NCBI GenBank assembly: GCA_007118555.1
Contig: SKRJ01000186.1
Span: forward strand, 1-6,620
Length of the DNA stretch: 6,620 nt
Direction of reading: 5' to 3'
DNA from: Anaerolineae bacterium
Lineage (GTDB): Bacteria > Chloroflexota > Anaerolineae > UBA1429
The notes beneath the pieces are model-generated. The model made no database searches, had not been told where the DNA came from, and worked only from the letters and a program-made list of their open reading frames with translations. The position numbers and the translations under genes were made by a program. Every line of letters begins with the position of its first letter. Within the stretch, counting starts at the first letter, position 1. Shown piece by piece: positions 1 through 6,115 of this stretch.

Positions 1-1
1 G

Positions 2-220
2 TCGTTCGGTTACCTGGACGCCTCGGTCAAGACAATTGCGGTGGACGGTGTAGAGCCGACGGAGGAGAACGCGCTTGCAGGCGTCTATCCGGTGATCCGG
101 CCCCTGAACATGCTGACGCCGGGCGAGCCTACGGGTATCGCGGGCGCATGGCTCGAGTTCATGCTGAGCGCCGAGGGGCAGGCCATCGTCTCTGGCGAGG
201 GCTACCTGCCGGTTCGATAG
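2..220 (+). CDS. pstS: Phosphate ABC transporter substrate-binding protein PstS, C-terminal 72 residues (5' end outside window)
   Basis: This is the tail of a periplasmic or lipid-anchored phosphate-binding protein that captures inorganic phosphate and hands it to the PstCA channel. The open frame enters from the left edge and ends at TAG 218-220. Seen in the sequence: the segment around VYPVIRPLNMLT is followed by a helix AGAWLEFMLSAEGQAIV and the ending GYLPVR. This matches the usual C-terminus of PstS-type proteins, in which the last helix packs against the second lobe. The signal peptide and most phosphate-binding residues lie outside the window, so export and specificity cannot be judged. 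The identification rests on this C-terminal pattern plus the pstC, pstA and pstB genes directly downstream. Any promoter and Pho box would be upstream of the window. Confidence 0.88.
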   Translation, partial: SFGYLDASVKTIAVDGVEPTEENALAGVYPVIRPLNMLTPGEPTGIAGAWLEFMLSAEGQAIVSGEGYLPVR

Positions 221-243
221 ATGATAGAACGACTTGTTGATAG

Positions 244-278
244 CGAGAGGGCCGGGTTTCCCCCCCCGGACCCTCTCG
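244..278 (+). promoter_or_regulatory. Strong intercistronic hairpin after pstS
   Basis: Seen directly: bases 244-256 (CGAGAGGGCCGGG) pair with 265-278, leaving one bulged A at 270. This gives 13 base pairs, mostly G-C, around an 8-base loop (257-264). It starts 23 bases after the pstS stop and is not followed by a T tract, so it is not a standard intrinsic terminator. Such stems between a binding-protein gene and its membrane-component genes commonly protect the upstream mRNA 3' end or cause partial termination, giving more binding protein than permease. That role is inferred here. Confidence 0.65.
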
Positions 279-392
279 TGCCGCGCGTCAGAGGATCGCT
301 GTACCGCCCGAGGGAGAGGACCGTTCCAGGGGGACAGAAGGCACGTGCCGAGGGCCTTGGGCAGAGAGAGCCAGAGAAGGATTCCAAAAGAT

Positions 393-396
393 GGAG
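393..396 (+). promoter_or_regulatory. Ribosome-binding site that sets the pstC start
   Basis: GGAG at 393-396 lies 8 bases before the ATG at 405. This supports 405 as the pstC start over the in-frame ATG at 411 (14 bases away) and over the much longer in-frame extension from TTG 234, which would run through the hairpin. Confidence 0.65.
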
Positions 397-404
397 TTGG
401 ATAT

Positions 405-1295
405 ATGCAGATGAGATACGTCATAGATCGTAGCGTCAAGGGCGTGCTCTTGTTGACAGCCCTGGTATCGCTGCTCGTGCTCATGCTGATAGGGATGTTC
501 ATCCTGCGCGAGGGGCTGCCGGCCTTTCGCCAGATCGGGCTGAACCGCATGTTCACCAGCAGCGTCTGGCGCCCCACCATTGGCGAGTTTGGCATGCTCG
601 GTATGGTGGCCGGCTCCATCTGGGCCACCCTGGGGGCCATCGTCCTCGGCGTGCCTCTGGCCGTCGGTTGTGCCCTGCTGCTGGCCGAAGTCGCGCCGCC
701 GTCGGTGCATCGGGTGCTGCGGCCCTCTATCGAGCTGCTGGCGGGCATTCCTTCCGTCGTATACGGCCTGTACGGTATGGTGGTTCTGGTGCCGCTGGTG
801 CGCCGTATACAGGTTCCTGGCAACGCAGGGTTCGGCGTGCTCTCCGCCTCGGTGATTCTGGCGATCATGATTCTGCCCACGGTGACGAGCATCGCCGAGG
901 ATGCCATCCGGGCGGTGCCCCGCTCCTACCGTGAGGGCAGCCTTGCCCTGGGGGCCACCCACTGGCAGACCATCACCGGGGTCATTCTTCCGTCGGCCCG
1001 CTCGGGCATCGTGGCGGGTATCATTCTGGGCGTTGGCCGGGCGCTGGGCGAGACAATGGCCATGATCATGGTGATCGGCAACTCGATCATCGTGCCCAGG
1101 CCGATCTCCAACAACCCGTTGACCGTCGTGCTCTCGCAGACGCGAACACTCACGGGCAACATCGCCCTCGAGATCAGCTATGCGACGGGGCTGCACGAGT
1201 CCGCGCTGTTTGCCACAGGCGTCATTCTCTTTGTGATGATCATGCTGGTGAACAGTATCGCCCGCTGGATGCTCCAGGGAAAGAGGGGAACATGA
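405..1295 (+). CDS. pstC: Phosphate ABC transporter permease PstC
   Basis: PstC is one of the two inner-membrane permease subunits of the PstSCAB phosphate importer. The 296-residue protein is normal in length for the family. Hydrophobic segments lie roughly at residues 11-34, 66-94, 112-132, 144-165, 200-220 and 265-288, consistent with six membrane helices. The periplasmic stretch around FTSSVWRPTIGEFG (50-63) is typical of PstC. The cytoplasmic EAA-type coupling loop, which docks onto PstB, starts near [15 protein letters not shown] (171-185) and leads into the glycine-rich ILGVGRALGET. The chosen start has GGAG 8 bases upstream and gives a short N-terminal tail before helix 1. The gene follows pstS and overlaps pstA by four bases (ATGA, 1292-1295), so translation of the two is probably coupled. 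Confidence 0.95.
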   Translation: MQMRYVIDRSVKGVLLLTALVSLLVLMLIGMFILREGLPAFRQIGLNRMFTSSVWRPTIGEFGMLGMVAGSIWATLGAIVLGVPLAVGCALLLAEVAPPSVHRVLRPSIELLAGIPSVVYGLYGMVVLVPLVRRIQVPGNAGFGVLSASVILAIMILPTVTSIAEDAIRAVPRSYREGSLALGATHWQTITGVILPSARSGIVAGIILGVGRALGETMAMIMVIGNSIIVPRPISNNPLTVVLSQTRTLTGNIALEISYATGLHESALFATGVILFVMIMLVNSIARWMLQGKRGT

Positions 1296-2203
1296 ACACC
1301 ATCGGAGCAGAGAGGCTTGTCGTAACTGCGCGTCGGAGCCTCCAACTATCCAAGAGACAGATCTCTCAGAAGCTGGCCTTTGGCATCTTTTGGATCGCCG
1401 GAATCATCACCGTGGGCATCATGCTGCTGGTCATAGGCTATGTGATGCTGCAGGGCCTGCGCATGGTCAACTGGGAGTTCCTGACGACGGCACCCCGGGG
1501 AGGCCTCTCTGGCGAGGGCGGCATGTCTACCACCATCGTCGCCACCCTCTATCTGGTGGGCGTGACCCTGGCCATCGCTGCCCCGCTGGGGATCGGCTCG
1601 GCGGTCTTTTTCGTCGAGTACGCCGGCGAGGCTGACGATCGCTCGGGCATCGTCAAGCGGCTGGTGGGCATTGCCCGATTCGGCGTCGAGACGCTGGCCG
1701 GTGTGCCCTCGATCGTCTTTGGCCTCTTTGGCTATGCCCTGTTCGTGACGACGTTGCGCTTTGGCTTTTCGCTGCTGTCGGCGGGCCTGGCCGGCGCCTG
1801 TCTGATCCTGCCCGTCGTGATCCGCACGACCGAAGAGGCGCTCAAGGTCGTGCCCCGCTCGTACCGCGAGGGAAGCCTCGCGCTGGGGGCCACCCGCTGG
1901 CAGACCATCTGGAACGTCGTGCTGCCCGCGGCCCTGCCCGGCATCATCACCGGCATCGTGCTCAGCGTGGGACGCGTCGTCAGCGAGACTGCCGTGTTCT
2001 ATGTCACCCTGGGCGGCAGCCATCATATGCCCACATCGATCATGTCCAGCGGTCGCAGCATGGCGCTGCACGTCTATTACCTGGCGATGGAGACCCGGGC
2101 CTTTGACAAGGCCATGGGCACAGCCGCTGTTCTTATCGTCACCATCGTTCTGATCAACGGGGCGATCAACTTTTTGTCGTGCCGTCTTTGCCCCAAGGAG
2201 TAA
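1292..2203 (+). CDS. pstA: Phosphate ABC transporter permease PstA
   Basis: PstA is the second inner-membrane permease subunit and pairs with PstC to form the phosphate channel. The 303-residue protein has a polar N-terminal tail of about 27 residues, a first membrane helix at about 28-53, a periplasmic segment with [12 protein letters not shown] (59-70) that is characteristic of PstA, and further helices from about 79 onward to one near 275-295. The EAA coupling loop starts at [20 protein letters not shown] (187-206) and is followed by [20 protein letters not shown]. The ATG overlaps the pstC stop, and AGGGG lies just upstream. The C-terminus ends in a C-x-x-C pair (SCRLCPKE), which I do not recognise as a standard PstA feature. 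The loop is nearly identical to that of PstC, also at DNA level (see findings). Confidence 0.95.
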   Translation: MNTIGAERLVVTARRSLQLSKRQISQKLAFGIFWIAGIITVGIMLLVIGYVMLQGLRMVNWEFLTTAPRGGLSGEGGMSTTIVATLYLVGVTLAIAAPLGIGSAVFFVEYAGEADDRSGIVKRLVGIARFGVETLAGVPSIVFGLFGYALFVTTLRFGFSLLSAGLAGACLILPVVIRTTEEALKVVPRSYREGSLALGATRWQTIWNVVLPAALPGIITGIVLSVGRVVSETAVFYVTLGGSHHMPTSIMSSGRSMALHVYYLAMETRAFDKAMGTAAVLIVTIVLINGAINFLSCRLCPKE

Positions 2204-2207
2204 CCCA

Positions 2208-2984
2208 ATGCCTGCCACAAGCCTCAAGATTCGTTCTCAGAACTATAGCCTCTACTATGGCGGCTTTCGAGCCCTGCACGATATCAGCCTGGATGTGTAT
2301 TCCAACAAGATTACTGCTATCATTGGGCCATCGGGCTGCGGCAAGAGCTCGATGCTGCGTACCCTGAATCGAATGAACGATCTCATTCCCGGCAGCCGAA
2401 CGGAGGGCGAGGTGATGCTCGATGGCGAGGACCTGCTCCGTGGCGTCGACGTGGTAGAGTTGCGGCGTCGCGTGGGCATGGTCTTTCAAAAGCCCAACCC
2501 CTTTCCCAAATCTATCTATGATAACGTGGCCTACGGTCCGCGCACCCACGGTATACGCCAGCAGTCGGTGCTGGATGAGACGGTGGAAAGGAGCCTCAGG
2601 GCGGCCGCGCTCTGGGACGAGGTCCGTGACTCGCTGGACCATTCGGCGCTCGACCTATCGGGGGGACAGCAGCAACGGCTGTGCATCGCCAGGGCGCTGG
2701 CGGTCAAGCCAGAGATCATCCTGATGGACGAGCCCTGCTCTGCGCTGGATCCCATCGCGACGCTGCGCATCGAGGAGCTGATGCGCCAGCTCGCTCAGGA
2801 CTATACCATTGTCATCGTGACCCACAACATGCAGCAGGCGGCCCGTGTCTCGGACCATACGGCGTTTTTCATGATGGAAGAGGATCGGGCCGGACGGCTG
2901 GTCGAGTATGGTCCCACGGAGCAGCTCTTTACCACGCCCAAGGACAAGCGCACCGAGGACTATATCACCGGGAGGTTTGGATGA
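2208..2984 (+). CDS. pstB: Phosphate ABC transporter ATP-binding protein PstB
   Basis: PstB is the cytoplasmic ATPase that drives phosphate import through PstCA. All expected nucleotide-binding elements are present in the 258-residue protein: Walker [10 protein letters not shown] (40-48), the Q-loop at Q94 in [13 protein letters not shown], the signature LSGGQQQR (150-157), Walker B with the catalytic glutamate ILMDEP (E175), the D-loop SALDP (178-182) and the H-loop histidine H206 in VTHN. The [10 protein letters not shown] stretch, the asparagine-rich [13 protein letters not shown] segment and the C-terminal [13 protein letters not shown] are hallmarks of PstB within ABC ATPases. Length is normal. 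AAGGAG (2195-2200) lies 7 bases before the ATG and overlaps the end of pstA. The stop overlaps the arsC start (ATGA, 2981-2984). Confidence 0.97.
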   Translation: MPATSLKIRSQNYSLYYGGFRALHDISLDVYSNKITAIIGPSGCGKSSMLRTLNRMNDLIPGSRTEGEVMLDGEDLLRGVDVVELRRRVGMVFQKPNPFPKSIYDNVAYGPRTHGIRQQSVLDETVERSLRAAALWDEVRDSLDHSALDLSGGQQQRLCIARALAVKPEIILMDEPCSALDPIATLRIEELMRQLAQDYTIVIVTHNMQQAARVSDHTAFFMMEEDRAGRLVEYGPTEQLFTTPKDKRTEDYITGRFG

Positions 2985-3406
2985 GCGGAAAAAATCGTGT
3001 ACTCGTGCTCTGCACGGGCAACTCGGCCCGCAGCCAGATGGCCGAGGGGCTCATCAACACGCAACTGTCCGATACGTGGGAGGCCCACTCGGCCGGCACC
3101 AAGCCCGCCGAACAGGTGCACCCACTGGCGGTGCAGGCCATGGCCGAGCTCGGCATCGATATCTCGCACCACGTGACCAAGGACCTGCGCCCCTTTTTCG
3201 GCGAGCCGTTTGACATGGTCATCACCGTGTGCGACAATGCCCGCAAGAGTTGCCCGGCCTGGCTGGGCGGTGGCACCGTTGAGCACATGGGCTTTCCCGA
3301 TCCGTCTTTGGCCGAAGGCAGCCCCGAGGAGCGTCTCCAGGCCTTTCGTGACGTGCGAGACGCCCTCCAGGAGCGTCTGCTGAACCGGCTACGTGAGGGT
3401 GCGTGA
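2981..3406 (+). CDS. arsC: Arsenate reductase, thioredoxin-coupled type (low-molecular-weight phosphatase fold)
   Basis: This protein probably reduces arsenate to arsenite in the cytoplasm using thioredoxin. It has 141 residues. The phosphatase P-loop CTGNSARS (C11 nucleophile, R17) sits at the N-terminus. The redox relay cysteines C84 and C91 lie in [11 protein letters not shown], and D107 in GFPDP is the likely general acid. These match C10, C82, C89 and the DP aspartate of the pI258-type ArsC from Staphylococcus. The extra non-essential P-loop cysteine of that protein is alanine here (A16). The presence of both relay cysteines argues for arsenate reductase over a plain protein tyrosine phosphatase. 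Translation appears coupled to pstB through the ATGA overlap, and the stop overlaps the next gene's GTG. No arsR, arsB or acr3 is in the window, so arsenite export must be encoded elsewhere if it exists. Confidence 0.9.
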   Translation: MSGKNRVLVLCTGNSARSQMAEGLINTQLSDTWEAHSAGTKPAEQVHPLAVQAMAELGIDISHHVTKDLRPFFGEPFDMVITVCDNARKSCPAWLGGGTVEHMGFPDPSLAEGSPEERLQAFRDVRDALQERLLNRLREGA

Positions 3407-4173
3407 ATATCCAGATCCCGACCCGCCATAACCACAAACTGCGCGCGCTCATGGAGGCCATCAACGGCGACCAGGAGCTGGCGCAGCTTTATGTTTGTAC
3501 CAATATCAATGCTGTGGATCGCGCGGGTCTGAATGACCATGGCGAGACCCACATACGCATCGTGGCCAACGCAGCCCTGCGGCTGATGCGCATTCTGATG
3601 GATGCGGGCGTTACGCCCAGCATTGTGCAACACTGTGACATGGACCCGGCGGATGCCGAACTGGTCGTCGTGCTGGCAGCGTGCCTCCACGACGTGGGGA
3701 TGGTGATCCATCGCCACGAGCACGAAATGCTGGGTCTGGTGATCGCCTATCCCAAGGCGCGCCAGTTGCTGGCCGCCCTGTACGAGGAGCCCCAGCTTAC
3801 CACCATGGTCAGCGAGGTGCTCCATGCGATTCTGGCGCATAACTGGGAAAACGAGTGTCTCACCCTCGAAGCGGGGGTCGTCAAGGTGGCGGATGCACTC
3901 GACATGACCCAGGGGCGATCGCGCATCCCCTTTGAGGCGGGCGCCGTAAACATCCACTCGGTCTCGGCCCAGTCCATCGAAAAGGTCCATATTGAGCGGG
4001 GCGACGAGCGGCCTGTGCGCATCGTGGTGGACCTGAGCGGCACGGCGGGCATCTTTCAGGTGGACGAGTTGCTGCAACGCAAGCTCCGGCACTCGACCCT
4101 GGCCCCTCATGTAGAGATCGTCGCGCGCCTGGATCGCACAAATGAGCACCTCTCCAAGGTGTACAAGCTCTGA
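3403..4173 (+). CDS. HD-domain metal-dependent phosphohydrolase, substrate unknown
   Basis: A 256-residue soluble protein carrying an HD phosphohydrolase core. The metal-binding pattern is visible as H50 (DHGETHIRIV), H96-D97 (CLHDVGM), further histidines H103, H105, H107, H141 and H146, and D164 in VADALDM. This is the H...HD...D layout of enzymes that hydrolyse phosphomonoesters or nucleotides. The C-terminal 85 residues (from about RSRIPFEAG, 172) look like a separate alpha/beta part, with IVVDLSGTAGIFQVDELL, and may sense a ligand. It reminds me of uncharacterised HD proteins common in archaea (COG3294-like), from memory and unverified. The GTG start overlaps the arsC stop (GTGA, 3403-3406), with GAGGG only 3 bases upstream. 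The next in-frame ATG (3451) would remove 16 residues and is less likely. Its place between arsC and phoU suggests a role in phosphate or nucleotide signalling, but no function is assigned. Confidence 0.8.
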   Translation: MNIQIPTRHNHKLRALMEAINGDQELAQLYVCTNINAVDRAGLNDHGETHIRIVANAALRLMRILMDAGVTPSIVQHCDMDPADAELVVVLAACLHDVGMVIHRHEHEMLGLVIAYPKARQLLAALYEEPQLTTMVSEVLHAILAHNWENECLTLEAGVVKVADALDMTQGRSRIPFEAGAVNIHSVSAQSIEKVHIERGDERPVRIVVDLSGTAGIFQVDELLQRKLRHSTLAPHVEIVARLDRTNEHLSKVYKL

Positions 4174-4187
4174 AAGGACCTGCCACG

Positions 4188-4841
4188 ATGACAAGAACCG
4201 AACTGGATCGCGAGTTGCAGCGGTTGCAGGATCAGATGGTGACTTTGGGCAGCAAGGTCTCGAGCGCTCTGGAAGAGGCGGTAGACATTCTGCGCCGCCA
4301 GGATCTCGAGGCCGCCAGGCGTCTGATCGCCGCCGACCGCGCCATCGATGAGCAGCGCTATGGCATGGAAGCCCACATCCTCACCACCATCGCGCGCCAG
4401 CAGCCGATGGCCACCGATCTGCGTACCCTGGCGGCCATGCTCGAGATCATTGCGGATCTGGAGCGCATCGGCGACTATGCCGAGGGGATTGCCAAGATCA
4501 CCCTGTTGTACGGCGCCGAGGAGCCGATGCCACCGATCCCCCAGATCCCCAAGATGCTACAAAAGTCACGAGAGATGCTGGATCGCGCCCTGGAGGCGTT
4601 CCTGGAGGGCGATGTGGAGGCGGCGCGCGCCATTCCGGCAGAGGATGACATAGTGGACGCGCTCTACAACGAGGTCAACCAGATCTTGCTGGACATGATG
4701 CTCGAGGACCCGAAAAAGACCGAGCAGACCAATCTGTTGCTGTGGGCGGCCCACAATCTGGAGCGCTCGGCGGATCGGGTGACCAACATCTGCGAGCGGG
4801 TGGTCTTTACCGTTACGGGGGACATGCACGAGCTGGACTAG
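4188..4841 (+). CDS. phoU: Phosphate transport system regulator PhoU
   Basis: PhoU is a cytoplasmic helical protein that restrains Pst uptake and, in well-studied bacteria, passes the phosphate status to the PhoR/PhoB two-component system. The 217-residue length is usual. Two tandem three-helix PhoU repeats are visible. The first carries LERIGDYAEGI (91-101) and the second NLERSADRVTNICERV (190-205), both of the E-x-x-x-D type that binds metal clusters in PhoU structures. The segment DRAIDEQRYGMEAHILTTIARQ is also typical. AAAGGA (4173-4178) lies 9 bases before the ATG and the HD gene ends 14 bases upstream. It is the last gene of the operon. No phoB or phoR follows, because the next genes are on the opposite strand. 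Confidence 0.95.
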   Translation: MTRTELDRELQRLQDQMVTLGSKVSSALEEAVDILRRQDLEAARRLIAADRAIDEQRYGMEAHILTTIARQQPMATDLRTLAAMLEIIADLERIGDYAEGIAKITLLYGAEEPMPPIPQIPKMLQKSREMLDRALEAFLEGDVEAARAIPAEDDIVDALYNEVNQILLDMMLEDPKKTEQTNLLLWAAHNLERSADRVTNICERVVFTVTGDMHELD

Positions 4842-4869
4842 CAACACCCATGGCCGATAGGCGACACCA

Positions 4870-4897
4870 AGGGCCGCGGGGATCTCCTCGCGGCCCT
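4870..4897. terminator. Hairpin between convergent genes, possible bidirectional terminator
   Basis: AGGGCCGCG (4870-4878) is perfectly complementary to CGCGGCCCT (4889-4897). The stem can be extended inward by two G-C pairs and a G-T wobble, giving about 12 pairs and a 4-base loop. It starts 28 bases after the phoU stop and 13 bases beyond the dehydratase stop on the other strand. Only CTT follows on the plus strand and TTGG on the minus strand, so the U tract is weak in both directions. Location between two convergent operons is the main support for termination. Confidence 0.65.
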
Positions 4898-4910
4898 CTT
4901 GCATGCGCGG

Positions 4911-6083
4911 CTACTCGACGTGCACGCTGGGGTACTGGGCCAGCGCATCCATGTTCAGCGTTACGCCCAGCCCGGGGCGCTCGGGAACGATCAGGTGGCC
5001 ATCGACCGCTTCCGGCTCGAGGGCGCCTTCCACCAGCTCGTAGAAATCCGCGGTGTGGTAGGGGAACCACTCTTGGATGATAAAGTTGGTGATACAGGCG
5101 TCGAGCTGCACGGCGACGGCGGTAGAGATGGGGCCGGCGCAGTTGTGCGGCTGGACGTGCGTGTCATAGGTCTCGGCATAGGCCGCGATCTTTTTCACCT
5201 CGGTGAGGCCGCCCGCCAGCCCCATGTCGGGCTGCAGGATGTCCAGCACCTGCTTTTCGATGTACTCGCGGAACCCATAGCGGGTATAGAGCCGCTCGCC
5301 CGCCGCGATGGGGATGCGCACATTCTCGGACACCTTTCGCATGGCATCCACGTTCATGGCGTCCACCGGCTCTTCGTAGAAAAAGGGCCGCAGGTGCTCG
5401 ATGCGCCGCCCAAACTCGATGGCCGAGGTCACGCCCAGGTTGCCATGCACCTCGACCAGGATATCGACATCGGGTCCCACCGCGTCGCGCACGGCGGCCA
5501 CCCGCTCATACGCCAGGTCGGACATGCGCTTGGGAAGCACGCGCTCGGGCATGCGCGGCCCCTGGCCCGACAGGTCGAGGAAGGGGTCGAACTTTATGGC
5601 GGTATAGCCATCGGCCACCACCCGCTGGGCCGCCTCGGCGTACTCTTCCGGCGTATCGCAAGTGGCCGTGGCGCTGTTGGTCATGCCCACATACCAGCCG
5701 TTGGCGTACAGGCGCAGCGTGTCGTTGACCCGCCCGCCCAACAGCTCGTAGCAGGGCACGCCATAGGCCTTGCCCTTGATGTCCCACAACGCCGCGTCGA
5801 TGGCGCTCATGGCGCCATAGATCACCGGCCCGCCGCCCTGGCCCCAAAAGGTGCGCCGAAAGAGGGTGTGCCACATGGCCTCGATGCGAAAGGGGTCGGC
5901 GCCCAGCAGGAAACGCTCGGCCAGTTGCTTGACCATGCCAATGGCCGCGTCGCTGCCGGTGCCATAGGCCAGCGCCACCTCGCCCGCGCCCTCGAGGCCC
6001 TCGTCGGTGCTGATGCGCACGAAAATGGGGTTCCAGGCCGACTGGAACTGCACGTCATAGATGCCAACGGCTGTGATCTTCAT
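4911..6083 (-). CDS. Enolase-superfamily sugar-acid dehydratase (mandelate racemase/muconate lactonizing branch)
   Basis: A 390-residue protein with an N-terminal capping domain (about 1-125) and a C-terminal barrel. The family signature SAIDAALWDIKGK (93-105) precedes LLGG (114-117). Magnesium ligands are E211, E237 (YEEP) and E263 (AAGER), spaced 26 and 26 as in mandelate racemase. The D286-H313 dyad (27 apart, as in D270-H297 of mandelate racemase) and E338 (QEW) are present. The strand-2 motif is K164-x-D166, not K-x-K, and the first ligand sits in E-x-H (E211, H213), like the D-x-H of galactonate and mannonate dehydratases. The likely reaction is removal of water from an aldonic or uronic acid to a 2-keto-3-deoxy product; the substrate is unknown. 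The start is fixed by GAGGAG 6 bases upstream. The in-frame extension beyond it overlaps the neighbouring gene and reads as low-complexity sequence. Confidence 0.9.
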   Translation of the reverse strand: MKITAVGIYDVQFQSAWNPIFVRISTDEGLEGAGEVALAYGTGSDAAIGMVKQLAERFLLGADPFRIEAMWHTLFRRTFWGQGGGPVIYGAMSAIDAALWDIKGKAYGVPCYELLGGRVNDTLRLYANGWYVGMTNSATATCDTPEEYAEAAQRVVADGYTAIKFDPFLDLSGQGPRMPERVLPKRMSDLAYERVAAVRDAVGPDVDILVEVHGNLGVTSAIEFGRRIEHLRPFFYEEPVDAMNVDAMRKVSENVRIPIAAGERLYTRYGFREYIEKQVLDILQPDMGLAGGLTEVKKIAAYAETYDTHVQPHNCAGPISTAVAVQLDACITNFIIQEWFPYHTADFYELVEGALEPEAVDGHLIVPERPGLGVTLNMDALAQYPSVHVE

Positions 6084-6089
6084 GGTTCT

Positions 6090-6095
6090 CTCCTC
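6090..6095 (-). promoter_or_regulatory. Ribosome-binding site that sets the start of the complete dehydratase
   Basis: On the minus strand GAGGAG lies 6 bases before the ATG at 6083-6081. It sits in the 32-base gap between the two dehydratase genes and supports the 390-residue start over the longer in-frame reading. I saw no hairpin in the gap, which fits co-transcription of the two genes. Confidence 0.75.
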
Positions 6096-6115
6096 GGTGA
6101 TGTCCAGGGCCTGCC

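Larger units (their letters stand above)
221..404 (+). other. pstS-pstC intergenic spacer, 184 bases, probably untranslated
   Basis: No convincing gene lies here. A short frame begins with ATG directly after the pstS stop, and another begins with TTG at 234 and reads into pstC. Neither has a sensible ribosome-binding site, and their proline- and arginine-rich translations look like chance products of GC-rich DNA. The spacer holds a strong hairpin (244-278), a 10-base perfect palindrome GGCACGTGCC (340-349) and the pstC ribosome-binding site. I saw no clear Pho box (direct repeats of the CTGTCAT type) and no obvious -35/-10 pair, so pstC is probably reached by read-through from pstS. Confidence 0.6.

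Noticed and set aside
234..404. TTG-initiated 57-residue N-terminal extension of PstC
   Set aside because: It runs through the strong hairpin, has no ribosome-binding site and has chance-like arginine- and proline-rich composition. The ATG at 405 has GGAG at proper distance and gives a normal PstC length.
221..404. Pho box or internal promoter before pstC
   Set aside because: No convincing CTGTCAT-type direct repeats or spaced -35/-10 pair could be found by eye.
221..433. 70-residue open frame starting directly after the pstS stop
   Set aside because: It has no ribosome-binding site of its own, overlaps the pstC start and has low-complexity composition. It is probably noise in the spacer.
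2681..2980. 100-residue N-terminal extension of ArsC
   Set aside because: It is an out-of-frame reading of pstB. The start overlapping the pstB stop gives the standard ArsC length with the P-loop cysteine at position 11.
2981..3406. Reading the arsC product as a protein tyrosine phosphatase
   Set aside because: The P-loop alone would allow it, but both relay cysteines C84 and C91 in the TVCDNA...CP context are characteristic of thioredoxin-type arsenate reductases.
2965..4194. 409-residue minus-strand open frame opposite arsC and the HD gene
   Set aside because: It is antisense to two genes with clear family motifs, is histidine- and arginine-rich, and reflects strong G/C bias at third codon positions.
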